A stretch of 64,000 bases of DNA. It comes from Amorphochlora amoebiformis (Eukaryota; Cercozoa; Chlorarachniophyceae). The notes under the pieces were generated by a model, which had not been told where the DNA came from, made no database searches, and was given only the letters and a program-made list of their open reading frames with translations. Both the position numbers and the translations under genes were made by a program. The DNA lies in assembly GCA_054601695.1 (NCBI GenBank), contig BAAHQB010000072.1:248001-312000 (forward strand). The letters are read 5' to 3'. Shown in pieces: positions 1 through 25,728 of the stretch (the stretch's first letter is position 1; every line of letters starts with the position of its first letter).

Positions 1-72
1 CTACATTGAAAGGAGCCGCATGTTATATGTAATGATTAAATTATACATGTATACACACATATATATACATAA

Positions 73-127
<55 letters not shown>

Positions 128-153
128 CACAGTGTGTCACTGTGTGTGTATTA

Positions 154-209
<56 letters not shown>

Positions 210-888
210 TACTATATATCTAGTATATATATATATATATATATATATAAATATATATATATATAATATATTTATATATACTAGTAGAATCATATTATTA
301 AAACATAAACAATTATAATCATAATATATATCTAGATATACGTGTGCTAGGTGTGTATACTAGTGTATAATCTAGATAATATATAATGTTATATCGTAAT
401 ATAAAAACGGATACGAGTTCAGTCGTTCTAATGCCACAACTGTGGCATTTCAGATCAGTCCCGTCAGTATTCATCTAATGCTACAACTGTGGCATTTTAG
501 ATCAGTCCAGTCAGTATTCATATGAGTTTTGGCCTCATATGCAGTAGTCATGATTCATAATATTTGAATCAAATGCGTAGTACCATATTATTTATGAATA
601 GAATAGCAGCCAAAAGAGCAACTCTAGCAACTATCTAGACTATATTCATTCGAATCGAATATCATAGTGCATTAGGTGTCCCAGCCCTAAGCTAGTAAGT
701 CTGAGATAGCTACATTCTTGACGTACTAACGGTTGATATACACATACTATGAATCTGCTACACGGCTACTAGTACTAGATCAAGTGAATCCAATGGTCAT
801 GACGGTGTAAAAACATCATATCGATAATAGTTAAATTTGAGTCCACCTCGGACTTAATTGAAAGATTCACAGGTATAGCATATCGGAA
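1..888. other. 3' flank of the F-box gene, no gene seen
   Basis: Positions 1-300 are mostly TA microsatellite. From about 300 to 888 the sequence is unique but has no open frame with credible splice sites on either strand. It holds a 47-bp-period direct duplication at about 429-525. Each copy contains a near-palindrome (ATGCCACA-AC-TGTGGCAT in the first copy, one mismatch in the second). CTAG tetranucleotides are frequent. It lies directly downstream of the stop codon of the minus-strand F-box gene, so it is probably 3' UTR and intergenic sequence. Confidence 0.5.
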
Positions 889-1220
889 CTAAACTTCGTC
901 ATGTTGATAAGTTAGATAACGGTGAATTGAATCACCGCGTCTATTCCCAGTCACGACGTTGTTGTTCCTTAGCTCGCATTTCACATTCACTGCTGCGCCA
1001 ACCGAGTAGAGAGCGTTACTGGTTATCCTTGTGCCCTGAAGTTTGAAAAGTATCATTTGCATTAAATAGAGAATAAAAAATATGCATTGCATTAAGGTGC
1101 ATTTGTTCAGAATACAGAGTACTTTTAAAACATACTCAGTATACCTCCACAACCATCGAAGAACCCGCGAAGGCGCCGATGCCACTCCAGCGATTGTTGT
1201 GGATCTGTAATACATATAGT

Positions 1221-1266
<46 letters not shown>

Positions 1267-1347
1267 ATATATAATATATATATATATATATATATTATCT
1301 ACATATGTATATATATATAGATATATACATATATATATATATATATA

Positions 1348-1405
<58 letters not shown>

Positions 1406-1476
1406 TATGTATATATTCATTTATTACACGCATATCTACATGTATACATATATACATATTTGAGTATAGATATATA

Positions 1477-1513
<37 letters not shown>

Positions 1514-1726
1514 TTTTAATGTAATTTATTGCTGACTCGGACTTGGTTAATTTATAAACACCTGTTTGTATGATATATACGTATAATATATATGTGTAAA
1601 TGCCTCAATGTATATAAAATATAGTATGAATCTTACACATTCGTATAAGGTACAATATGAGTACATCCCTGTCTATATTATATATACATTTATATATATA
1701 TGGATAATATATATGTGTAAACATAT

Positions 1727-1797
<71 letters not shown>

Positions 1798-1899
1798 CTA
1801 TACATATTATATTATACATATATATATATATATAAATACACACGTGTGTGAATAAATGCTAAAATACATATAACATGTATATATATGTACATGCATATG

Positions 1900-1948
<49 letters not shown>

Positions 1949-2092
1949 GAATGTATATATATTGTATAAAATTGTGTAAAATATATTAAATATGCATACA
2001 ATATAATTTATTGCTGACTCGGATCTGGGTATAAATACATATTAGTATAATATACATGTATGTATACATGTAGTTATATGCCTTAAATATAT

Positions 2093-2167
<75 letters not shown>

Positions 2168-2205
2168 ATATATATATATGTCTACATATATACATATATA
2201 TGACA

Positions 2206-2245
<40 letters not shown>

Positions 2246-2322
2246 TATATACATGTTGTGTTTACATATCTGTATACAGACACACACACACACACATGTG
2301 TGTGTGTGTGTGTGTTTGTATG

Positions 2323-2353
<31 letters not shown>

Positions 2354-3655
2354 ATATAATATATATATATATATATGTATGTATATAGATTTTTTTATTT
2401 GCATCTTTATGTGCATCTCTATCACTAGACCTACTCCTATGAGTACCTAACTGAAACCCTTACTCCGATGCCAACCACCTCCAAAACTACATAACAATAA
2501 CAACATAACCTTGCAATCCACGATGGTTAGCGGGCCAGCGTTGTAGGCAAGAAGGACGCCAGATCCTCCGCAATGTGATACCTCGCAGTTCCTCATGCTA
2601 ACTTTTTCAGATCTCTCGCCAATCAACACCCCACAAGCGTTGGTGCCCTTGGCCGAAACCTGAATATAAGTTTGTCTGTAAAAAATCTCATACCGTTCAA
2701 TTTGGTTGTTGTACACCTGACCCATTACTACGTCCATGGCTTTCATCAAATGGACACGTACCTTGCATTCTTTGAGCTCGACACCGTCAGCATACACCGC
2801 CACACCGTGCGACGAGAACCTATCGATCCCGACGCATATTTCCTGTAGCCTAGACCCATCCGCCCCGTGTGCTATCGTAACCGCCTCCCCTGCGTTGCTG
2901 TGAATTCTAACCATCTTATCAGCTGCTCGGTGTGGGTGTTTGGGGTCATGATATCGCTCTATCGACACTTTCCTATCTACATATATCCCGCTAGGGCGCC
3001 GCCGGAATAACACCAACAGCCCACGTGGTCCCCCTTCCCAGTAAACCCCAGGACGCACAAGGATTCGAGGGAGAAAGTTTGGATGCAGATCATACAGTGA
3101 ACGGGGAATGGACTTCACGGCGGAGTTTATCGAATCGATGAGGTCCGGGACGACTGTCGCACGCCAGAGCTTGGGCGATAAAACCGCGCTGTGAGTTGCC
3201 CGCGAGACCATTGCCAAGATTGCTCGTTCTCGAAGGGAGAGGAAGCTGAGAATTATGTGCAGAAGCTCCTCAACTTCTAAGGCCTTGCGCTGAGCCTGAG
3301 AAATACTCTGCCTCAACTTAGTCTTTTTTCTCGTGCGAGGGGGCTTCTTGACAGCCTCACGCAAGCAATGGCGATGATGATAGTAGCTAGCCAACGAAGC
3401 GATGCATATGAAGAGGAAAGAATGGAGGACGGTGAGCGATATGCCTCGGATGGTTGAGGCGATGGCACCCGAGACGAGAAGAAAAAACAAGAACACCAGG
3501 AACTCCGGGTCGCTTGATATCGAGAGAAGAGACCCTACGGCGGCAGTGCACACCTTTATGTTGTAGGTAAATAAACTTTTCTCTGGTTCGACGCATGGCT
3601 TTGTCTTCTTGTCAAGAACGGGAGCCTGACAGCACCGTTTGCCTTCGACTCCCAT
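889..3655 (-). CDS. Membrane-associated F-box / right-handed beta-helix protein
   Basis: Two-exon model, 3655-2510 and 1035-889, about 430 aa. The N-terminus (residues ~45-95) is strongly hydrophobic and could span a membrane once or twice. A basic linker and an F-box follow (~127-168, core [17 protein letters not shown] and later PKLWRATVV). The rest reads as parallel beta-helix coils of the kind in FBXO11-type proteins ([10 protein letters not shown], then repeated strand-turn units ending in [14 protein letters not shown]). Exon 1 ends at VDCK with donor GTTATG. Exon 2 starts after acceptor aacttcag in the same phase and adds another coil (CELRNNNVV). The intron of ~1.5 kb is TA microsatellite. 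F-box proteins recruit substrates to SCF ubiquitin ligases; that role here is inferred. The start ATG at 3655 lies 99 bp from the divergent GT25 start. The last exon is the weakest part; further 3' exons are possible but none was found. Confidence 0.75.
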
Positions 3656-3754
3656 CCAACTCTCGGAATCTAAATGTGTGGTTTCCGACGCTGAGTCACG
3701 GTATTGTCACCCTCGGTGACATCATTTCGGCTCTGATGAATCAGTGATGATGGC
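3656..3754. promoter_or_regulatory. Compact bidirectional promoter region
   Basis: These 99 bp separate the start codons of two divergent genes (F-box on minus, GT25 on plus), so both transcripts must initiate in or near it unless their 5' UTRs overlap. It contains TGAGTCA (3692-3698), a bZIP/AP-1-like heptamer, and a perfect inverted repeat GTCACC-ctc-GGTGAC (3706-3720). No TATA box is evident. A regulatory role for these motifs is inferred from position only. Confidence 0.45.
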
Positions 3755-14414
<10,660 letters not shown>

Positions 14415-14472
14415 TCACAGGATTAAATTGATATACGACTGGAATGCTAACGAATATATTCATGTTGTAATA

Positions 14473-14512
<40 letters not shown>

Positions 14513-14767
14513 TATATTTATAAATATATTTATATATAATATATATATATATATATATGTGCGTGTGTGTGTAAATGTATATATTATGCGCTATGTATTT
14601 ATTTTTACTCACACACATATATATTCATGTTCAAATTCACATATATATATACATATATATATATATACTGGATATTTTTGAAAATAGAATTGAATTTATG
14701 AATTTTTTGATTGGGCCCGAGACTCATATATAGTTGTTTATACTGGAAAATATATTTATATTTGTAG

Positions 14768-14824
<57 letters not shown>

Positions 14825-15256
14825 ATGTTATATACATATATATATATATATATCATGGTATATACACATACATATACATGTATACATATACACATATGTA
14901 TACACATACATACATGACTATTCACTACACATATAAATATACATTTACTTAATAATCTATCGTCGCACTGACCAAGAGCCCACTGGCAGATCGAATAAAT
15001 TTTACGAAATCCAGCATGGTGTAAATATATGTCTCAATGAACCTACAAAATTAAATGAATTTCTGAGAGGGATGAGTCGGATTGTGTGTCCCTGGATCAA
15101 TACTTATTGTATGACTATATCATAGCATACACCATACATCTTTTATCACAATATGTAAATATCATGCTATATCATGATCATATACGACTAGTATGATACT
15201 AGACTAGTATGATATTAGACTAGAATATATATATATCTATATATATATATATACCT

Positions 15257-15293
<37 letters not shown>

Positions 15294-15374
15294 ACATATC
15301 CCCTCTCTGTCTTCCTGGTTGTACTTGTATGTACATGTGTACTTTTACATACATTAATGATACGTATATACGTC

Positions 15375-15425
<51 letters not shown>

Positions 15426-15980
15426 TATTTATATAATATTCTTGTGTGTTCTACATTATAGATACACTTTGAATGTGTACATTTGGTAAACATGGATTCA
15501 TATTTAAAAAAAACCGTATATATTATATAATAATAATAATACTGTTTCATGTACATGTTAAGCCTTGTGCGAATACTTGCACGAAGCCAACATGAAGACT
15601 CAACATGAATATTTCCAACCGCGAGTCTAAATTTAACAGAAAGCTGAATTCACGCAATGGTCCATTGCGGATGCCCCGGAACCAAGCGGCTGATATGAAG
15701 CGCTGATCCATTACACACCAGGCCGTTTATAGAAAATTTTGATTCATACACAACCCATCAAGAGAGTGGGCCATAATCTAAACGTACCTCCCAGTGCGGT
15801 CAAATCACTATCCCCTCCCCGTTTACCCGCGTCTCAAAAATGTATGCCTTTTTCCCCCGCAAATATTTTGATGTCAAAATATCACACATTTAGTCTTGAC
15901 TCTAATGTGATGTTTTTGGTGCTTTAGAAGGCTTTGAAAATCCGTTTGGGAGGGGATACTTCGACCGGGCGGGAACGGCA
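14415..15980. other. Intergenic region between GT25 and the coiled-coil gene
   Basis: TA tracts surround two unique stretches. At 14950-15160 there are possible exons on both strands (plus: acceptor ggcag at about 14992, and a later piece near 15070; minus: an exon after gatccag near 15093). None links in phase to a neighbour, so I leave it unassigned. At 15187-15225 a short tandem motif, GACTAGTATGATACTA, repeats about 2.5 times. Positions 15560-15980 are unique sequence without a supported exon and may be promoter for the gene starting at 15981. Confidence 0.4.
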
Positions 15981-16471
15981 ATGGATTCTACCAACGCGAG
16001 GTTTTCACAGTCAAAAGAATAAGTCGGCCTTTGATAACCTTTAAGAACCGGATTAAAGACACGTGTCTGTCAGTATCTCGGAGATTCTCCGAGATTCATG
16101 ACTTAAACTGTCAGACAAACTCGACCGCGCGAAATAAGATGGACAAGCAGACGGCGCGGAGGGAGACCCTCGAGACGATGAATAGCCTATCGGGAGCATT
16201 ATCCACACTAAATGAGAATATTCTTCAGATCAGCGAAATGGTTCAGTCGATGGATAGGAAGATCAGGTGGGAATCCTACTTGTCAATCGTCGTTGTGCAT
16301 TCTTGACCTTTCTTCTGTGTCTTTTGAAGGAGTCTGGAGGGCAAGATGGATTTAATGTACACTCCGTTCATGACGAGTATGTATCAATACCATCAAAAGA
16401 AAAGAATGAGGGAATCCAACACCAACTCACCACCGTTCAAGACAAAGACGGGCAAAGGCGTTCTACCGTGA
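15981..16471 (+). CDS. Small coiled-coil protein, unknown function
   Basis: Three-exon model: 15981-16000, 16084-16266 and 16330-16471; 345 nt, 114 aa, in phase. I do not recognise a family. Residues ~40-80 have a heptad-like pattern (ETLETMNSLSGALSTLNEN, then ILQISEMVQSMDRKIRSLEG) typical of a parallel coiled coil. The C-terminal ~35 residues are basic and Pro/Lys/Asn-rich. The exon 2 donor (AG|GTGGGA) and exon 3 acceptor (tttgaag) are good. The first exon is only 20 nt, with a good start context (GcaATGG). If it is wrong, translation could begin at the in-frame ATG at 16139, giving 89 aa. The exon 2 acceptor sits inside a perfect hairpin at 16076-16094. This compact gene has introns of 83 and 63 nt without TA expansion, unlike its neighbours. 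Confidence 0.55.
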
Positions 16472-17111
16472 GTCCATAACTTAAGCATCAGAGGATATCG
16501 AAATCAACAAGGCAGCTTCCACCTTAAGTCGTCGGAGATCGCTAAGATTATTGTGAACCTAAAAGATGGATGTGTGGGGCGCGTGTATGTCACTAGTAGA
16601 GTCGATCACGATGTAATATTTTCACTTCATAGTCTGTACAACTTAGCATAATTGTACACATAGCTGATGTATATGCATATTATAAATATGAGTATATAGT
16701 ACCGCACATGTTTAATGGCAATAGATATATGAGAATCTAGAGAAAACAATCAAATCGCCGGTCTAGACTGTAGTTACTACATGTAACTTACAATATTTTA
16801 TCATCCGTAATATACTAATTGTAAGCTCACAGGCTGCGAGCCCATACTAGCATAGCTAGTTATATATATAGCACAAAGCTTACAGTGTGTAGAGTCACGG
16901 ACTATAGCTATGCATGTGGGGTACTACAATACATATACTATATATAATATATAGCATGTGACACGTAGCAATTGAAAACTATGATATGAATATATATATC
17001 TAGTGTATAGTCTCTGAGAAAGTCAAAGCCTACACGTTCAGTAATTACAATTATTACAATTATTACGGTTGAACTTATATTCGTAATGGCTGGCCCTACT
17101 CCCAATGGTCG
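16472..17111. other. Convergent 3' intergenic region, CTAG-rich
   Basis: This region lies between the stop of the plus-strand coiled-coil gene and the stop of the minus-strand Bmt5-like gene, so both 3' UTRs must fall here. The sequence is unique, AT-rich and rich in CTAG and TAGT words (CTAGTAGAG, TCTAGACTG, ACTAGCATAGCTAGTTA). It has no credible exon. It resembles the flanks at 300-888, 15180-15225, 35860-36150 and 58670-58870. Confidence 0.45.
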
Positions 17112-17298
17112 TCACCGTAATCCCAGCTTTGATGCGAAAGTACTCTCGATTCGATCGCGTACCTTTTACATGTGTATGTATGACAATATAAGAATATATA
17201 TATATGTATATATATATATGTATATATAAAGATATATATATATATATACTAGATATAATAGGCATATGTAATGTAATGTACACATTACCACGTTAATA

Positions 17299-17329
<31 letters not shown>

Positions 17330-17415
17330 TATATATAGTATACACATAAAAATATATTATATACATATATATATATATATATGTATACATATAGGTACAT
17401 ATTCATAATATATGT

Positions 17416-17446
<31 letters not shown>

Positions 17447-17567
17447 CTTGTGTATATATACATATATATATATATATACATTTGCATATATATATAAAGG
17501 TATATGAAATGTATACATGTAAATATACACGTATACACATATACATATATGTTTATGTATTCTACGT

Positions 17568-17602
<35 letters not shown>

Positions 17603-17847
17603 ACATGAATACATGTGTATATGTATGTGTGTGTATATGTGTATATTGTATATGTATGTATATGTGTATATATAAAATATGTATATTTATATGTACATGT
17701 ATATATTGTACCTACATACACATACATATACACAGACATAGTTACATTTGTATATAAGATATAAAACATACACAAATAAATATTGTACATATACATAAAT
17801 ACAATATATATATACATACATATATTAGTCTAAATCAATAAAATACG

Positions 17848-17884
<37 letters not shown>

Positions 17885-18109
17885 CATAAATATATATATA
17901 TACGTACATATATATCATGTTTAGTCTAAATCATTAAAAGAGGAAGCGTTATTGACCTTGCCATTGATATCCCACGCAGCCTCTCTCGACACCGGATAGT
18001 AAGAATTCGTGTAAGAAAATCGGAAACCCACGGCAAAGTTTCCGGAATCCTGATTTCATATGCATTTTGAATATACTTTATATAACGTACACAAAATTTG
18101 CATATTATA

Positions 18110-18151
<42 letters not shown>

Positions 18152-18561
18152 ATATTGAATACTCAAATGTTTATATCGGCATACATTCTTTCAATATGCA
18201 TATATATATATAAATATATATATATATACATATAATATATATAAATATGGAAATATGAAACTAGACGTATGAATTTATATATGCATGTACTCACATATAA
18301 TAATGTATATAATAACAAGATAATGATAATGATAATGATACTTATGATGGTAATGATAATTATAGTACTAATATAGGGGAGTGAGAGAGGAAAGAAGGGA
18401 GAGACTGAGGCAGAGAAGACGGATTAAGGATATTTACATCTATATTTTTTTGGTTCTGCTCATGTATATACGATAAGTAAAATATATATCCTATACGACA
18501 AATTCTACATTGTATAACATGTGTATTTAGGTATTTATGTATATACGTATATGAATATATG

Positions 18562-18615
<54 letters not shown>

Positions 18616-19044
18616 CATATATACATGTATGTATTTTAACAGCATGTATGTATTCTACCTCGTCAGTGTAATAATCGAACAGTTTGATCCCCTTCAGGTA
18701 TCCTTTTGATTCTTTCATCTCCTATTACAATTTATTGTAGGCAGTAATGTAAAGTACATATATTCTGCATATAATATAATATATAAGATAATATTATAAA
18801 TATATATGACATAACATTGTATCATACGTAATATACTATGCGATATGATACATAAGATTACGTACATAATTATTTATATATTTATATGTAAATATACTTA
18901 AAACATATTTATATATATATATATAAATATATATATTATATATGTATTTATATACATATATATATATATATAAATATATATGTATATATGTATATATATA
19001 TATATATATGAAAATAAGATTTTTACATACTTATATTGCAGATA

Positions 19045-19106
<62 letters not shown>

Positions 19107-19538
19107 ATATATTTAATATATATATATATATATATATATTACATATATAATATATATAAATATATATGTACTACATATACATGACATATTACATATATAT
19201 ACATCCAAGTACATCTGCTATGATTCTTTAAATATTTATTGTATGCAAAATGCATTTTTACATATATATATATATATATAAATATATATGTATACATACT
19301 ATTTATATATATAGAAATATATACACTTAAATACATTTGCATGCTATACATACATGTATATCTACACATTTTTATGTGATGTATCCGCATCATCTTCACT
19401 TATTGTATCTAAATTATTATCTTAAATGCACTTTGAAGTAGTTGAAGAGTTTCTTCTCGCAGAAATCCTTCGTTATCCAGAAGCTAATATCATATAGGTG
19501 TGAATATACCATATACATATATACATATAATTCAATAT

Positions 19539-19574
<36 letters not shown>

Positions 19575-19581
19575 ATACAAC

Positions 19582-19613
<32 letters not shown>

Positions 19614-20007
19614 GTATATATATATGAATATATATATATATACAAACATTTAGGTGAGTATATAATATATAATATATTTGCATACCATATGTTTATATGT
19701 ATATGTATATGTACAACATAAATCGTACATATGTATATATATACATTTACAAACCCATACATTATTCCCACGTCTGATCAGCTACTCTCGAGCCTTTAAG
19801 CTACAAAATCTAGCCTTGGGCTAACCTATTGTCGAAGCAATTGAGAGGTGAGTCGATCGCCCTAGTTTTCCCGTCAGGCCGCATTAGCACGTGCGTCCAG
19901 CCCTCTCTGTTGGGATTTGGGTAAGATTTAGATTAGGCTTTAAAGTATTGTTGGGTTTGTGTTTTATATACATATAAATTTAAATGTACATATACAAATA
20001 CATACAT

Positions 20008-20044
<37 letters not shown>

Positions 20045-20112
20045 ATATATATATATACGCATGTATGAACATACATATACATATAATATATACATACATA
20101 CATAATATATAT

Positions 20113-20146
<34 letters not shown>

Positions 20147-20200
20147 GTTATATACATATTACATAATATACGTATGAACGAACATACATATACATATAAT

Positions 20201-20236
<36 letters not shown>

Positions 20237-20348
20237 GTATAAAGTTGTCATATGTACAAATATGTGTATATATACATACATTGCATATATAGGCATAAAT
20301 ATATATATTTAAATAAACACACAAATATATATATATATATATTATATG

Positions 20349-20385
<37 letters not shown>

Positions 20386-20456
20386 GTATACATATATACA
20401 TATATATATATATATACATGGTATGTAAGTATGTATATGTATGTATAATACATAAA

Positions 20457-20530
<74 letters not shown>

Positions 20531-21011
20531 CATATTGTATACATATATATATATATACGTATATAAATATACATATATATATATGTATTTCCTGAAAACA
20601 CATTCAATACGTAGTAGATCTCCTCTTTTGCTTTTGCAAGAGGGATTACTGTACTTTTGTCTCTGCTTCTTCTTCCACTTCGCCTTCTGAGGTATATTGA
20701 GCAAAAAGCCCTTCTTAGAGTCCTTATAGCCCCGACTTACGTACCCTAAGTAAGGGTTACGGATAGATTAGGGCTAGAATTTAAGTTAGGGTTAAGTTTG
20801 GTTTCGAGTTAGGGTTAGAGGTTCATATTTATATACTTGAATATGATGTATGTATAATGTGCATACATGATGAGTGTGTGGCTAAGCAAGGAGGATTTGA
20901 GAGAGGGAAGGCGCCAGGGGGAGGCGCTGGGGAATAGAAGGAAAAAAAGCGAGGAAAAGAGTTAAATAGTTGGAAATTAGACTATATGGTCCACATAGAC
21001 TTACCTATGTA

Positions 21012-21074
<63 letters not shown>

Positions 21075-21145
21075 ATTATACGCATATATATATGTACATA
21101 CATACATACATATATATATATATATGTATGTATGTATGTATGTAC

Positions 21146-21203
<58 letters not shown>

Positions 21204-21487
21204 ATATAGAAATATATATAAAAAAAAATACATATATATACTTATATATATGCATATATATACATATAAATATATATATATATATATATAATATGTGCGT
21301 GTGTAACTTACTTTATAACTCTAATAGCAGTTTTAATGAACATATTTGTAATGATAACAGTGATAGTATTTGTGTTAATAATAATTAGTATTACTATAGG
21401 AATAATAAAGGATACAATACATCACGTAGATACATGTAAGTATACATGTACATCTGTAGTATCCATGTACATATGTACCTATGATAT

Positions 21488-21520
<33 letters not shown>

Positions 21521-22647
21521 TATATATATATGTATATATTATATACTTATATATATATATATATATTTTAAGGATATAAATATATATATACATATATATA
21601 TACATGTGTGTATATATATGTGTGTGTATGTACACACATCAACATTTACATATATATATATATATATATATATGTAAATGTATATTTATACTCTAACAAA
21701 TATACACACATATATATATATATACTGTATATATGTGCAAAAGTTTATATATAACTATAATCTATGTCTTTGTACAAATTACAAGTAGAACATGTTTATA
21801 TTAAATACATATATGGCCTGTGTGTAATACATTCCCTTTCTCTCTCCCACTCTATCCCCCTCTCTAAATAAACACTCGTATGTATATACATGACACACAA
21901 GAGTAAACCATGCATACATAACATAGCGGTCTGGACTTAGGGTTAGAGTTAGGTCTGGATGGGTGATGTAAGGGTTAAGGTTAAGTTACCAAATTCGTAG
22001 AGGGTTTTGGAATCGACTTTGTGGACGTCTGCGATCATCAATCCCGCCTATGGTAAAATCATTCACAAATTTCCTAAGTATGTTAGTATGTATGTATATA
22101 GACAAAATATGTGTAACATCTATGCAATTATATATAATCTCAAATACATAAAATTACGAAACCACTTGTAAGCCCTGCCAAAAAAAGAGAAAAAAGTTTA
22201 TGTTCAATGGGGAAACTACTAGAAAGAAATGAGAAAGTATTGAGGAAAAAAAAAACCACAAAAGAAATGAAGGAAAAAAAACACAAGAGTTCTGGAAGTG
22301 GGAAAGCCAACCTTAGCTGCCGCTTCGTTTGTGTACCACGAGTTTTGGTAGCCCCTAGGCGCATTTTCTATCTGATAGTGTTAGAGCTAGAGTTATAGTT
22401 GAGGTTAGGGTTAGGTTTACGTTTGTTGTTAGGCTAACATAAGTTAGGTGGGGAGAAAGGGGGTGATATGCTTTAATGCATTAACGTGTAATTATATCTA
22501 TTTATATGTATATATATATATATATATAATACAATATATATATGTATATCTCAGACATAGAAAAGTCACAAACAGGTCGAGGTACACATGGACATACAGA
22601 CAGAAAATTAACACGCAAGAGACGCACACGAAAGTTAGATATACCTT

Positions 22648-22679
<32 letters not shown>

Positions 22680-22701
22680 TATAATATATATATATAATAT
22701 A

Positions 22702-22751
<50 letters not shown>

Positions 22752-22757
22752 TATATA

Positions 22758-22803
<46 letters not shown>

Positions 22804-23383
22804 ATATATAGATATATTTAATAATATTTGTATACATATACAAGTATCTATACATAAATATATATATATATATAATAATCAGTATTTTATATATATATAT
22901 ATATGTGTGTGTATGTGTGTATGTGATACATATATATATATATGTGTATGTATATGATATATGTATATGATAAATACGTAATATGTATAATACATAGACT
23001 CGAATCTATACACATACATAAGTTTACACATTAAATATATCAAGGAAAGCGAAATAATCTATTCGAGAGAACCGTGGTCCCTCCTTGGCCCTCGAGAAGA
23101 GTCAAAAATACCCTCCCCTTATCCGTTAGGACATTCCTTGCGCTTAATAGGAACTCTGCATTGTGAATAGTTGCTTATCGTAACCCACCCCATCCATCTC
23201 CCAACCTTAATCAACTTATTTTCCCCGCAACCTACCCCAATCAGATCTTCACCTAAATTTAGCTGTACTTCTATGGGGTACGTAGACATGTAGATGTTTG
23301 CTTATGGGGTTATAACCTTCTAGAAGAGTTCTGTGAAGCTGGATCTTATTTCTGTTAACGTATGTGTATGTGTAAGTTACTTG

Positions 23384-23437
<54 letters not shown>

Positions 23438-23534
23438 GTATATATATATATATAAATATATATATTTACATACCTAAAAGGGTATTTAAAGTATATTTAT
23501 ATATAGATATACATATGATATATATATATATACA

Positions 23535-23580
<46 letters not shown>

Positions 23581-24131
23581 GTATATATGTATATATATGT
23601 GCTTGTATATTAGAGTGTGGGAGCGAAAGTGTGTGGTAAGGTAGATTAGAGAGCGAGAAAGAGAGACAGACAGACAAACAGACAGATAGATAGATAAAGA
23701 CAGAGACTTAAGACAGCCAAAAGAGTGACAAAGGAAAAGTCCAGAGAGTAGGTGAATGAGGGAGGGAGGTATATGTAATATATATATATATATATATATA
23801 TACTTGTATATACAGAGAGAGAGGGAGAGAAAAAGTAGAGATGTAGAGAGAGAATTACTTGGATCTGTTAGACGGTGGGTGTTGTGGAAACATAAATACT
23901 ATCCTATCGAACTTGCTCTGAAGGTTAGGGTTAGAGTTAGGGTTTGCAGGGGAATAGGCTTTAGATGGAGTTAAGGTTCGAGTTTGGGCTTGGGCTTGGA
24001 TTGGAATTGGGTAAGGGTTACTAGGGAATTCTTGCCGTTTTGGTACTCTGGACATATACATTTAAATTTTAATATATATTATTCGTGTAATGTATACCTT
24101 TAGGTTTCTTCGCTTACATATTCACACACAC

Positions 24132-24162
<31 letters not shown>

Positions 24163-25250
24163 GAAAGACTCGTATAGTTTACATGTTGAGGGTCATTAAA
24201 ATTAACATGTCACTTACATCTGTAAAATGGCTTTCAAGATTGCGCGCATCGACCTTAATTCAAATATACATATATAGATATATACACACATATATATATA
24301 TATATATTATATAATTATGTCTTCAAGTATATACAAATATCTAGATATATTTATGTATAATTTCCAATAAGAATACACATATGGACATAAATATACGTGT
24401 AAAATACATATGCACATGCACAAATAGCAAACACATTTACATGGACTTATGAAAAATTTTCGCCGTCACAGGATAGCAGGACAAAGGTTTGGGTTACGCT
24501 TATCTCATCGCTAGTACCCCGTGCATGAGACAAACTCCACGGTCGGAGAGGGAGATGAGAATATTTGACGAGTTCGGGTATTTCTCCTTTAATTCCTCCA
24601 AGCTTTTGTTAGCGTTAAGGTTATGTGGGGATGCGATAAAATAGGAGTTTTTGATTCTCTGTTGCTGTATTTCTGGTGTTGTGAATAAAATGTATCTTAC
24701 CTATCGTAAGACGTAGCGATGAGATTCGTGGGCCTCAGGCTTTTCTGTGTACGGTAAATGTACTATATCTATCTGTCTATATACACATACATGTATAATA
24801 CATATATATATGTATATATATATATAACATATATATATGTATATATAATATATATATATATATGTGTGTGTGTGCGTGTTTCTATACAAGAAGTATACAT
24901 ACATACATTATTATATAAATATTTATAAACACACATTAAAAAATAAATAAATACATGTATTACATAAAAATATTTATATATGTGTATAGATATATAACAT
25001 ACATACATATATATATATATATAAATATATGTATATCTTAATATTTACGTATGTATATATATGTATATATGTGTATATGTATAGGTGATATATATATATA
25101 TATATAATATATGTAATAGATCTATAAATTAATAAATATGGTGTGTATGTGCTTATGTATAGTGTATGATATTTATATGTTGTTATCAATATTCTATAAA
25201 TATATATATATATATACAATATTTATATACATGTATTCCTACATGTATAC

Positions 25251-25309
<59 letters not shown>

Positions 25310-25399
25310 ATACATGTAAATACACATGGTATACATATAATATACATATATACGTATAATACACATTTATATATATATATATATATACATATATATATG

Positions 25400-25438
<39 letters not shown>

Positions 25439-25660
25439 TTATATATAAAATATATATATATGTATATATATATACATCTACATATATATATATATATATT
25501 ATATATATATATATATATATGTGCATATGTATATAACATAGGTATATAAGTACATGTACATATATGTATGTGTATATATATATATATATGTGTGTGTGTA
25601 TATATAAGTATATATATATATATATAAAGGTATAAAATGTACGTAAAGAGCATATATACC

Positions 25661-25728
<68 letters not shown>

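Noticed and set aside
15739-15927. 62-codon plus-strand frame
   Set aside because: No splice sites or protein-like pattern, and it stops before the supported coiled-coil gene.
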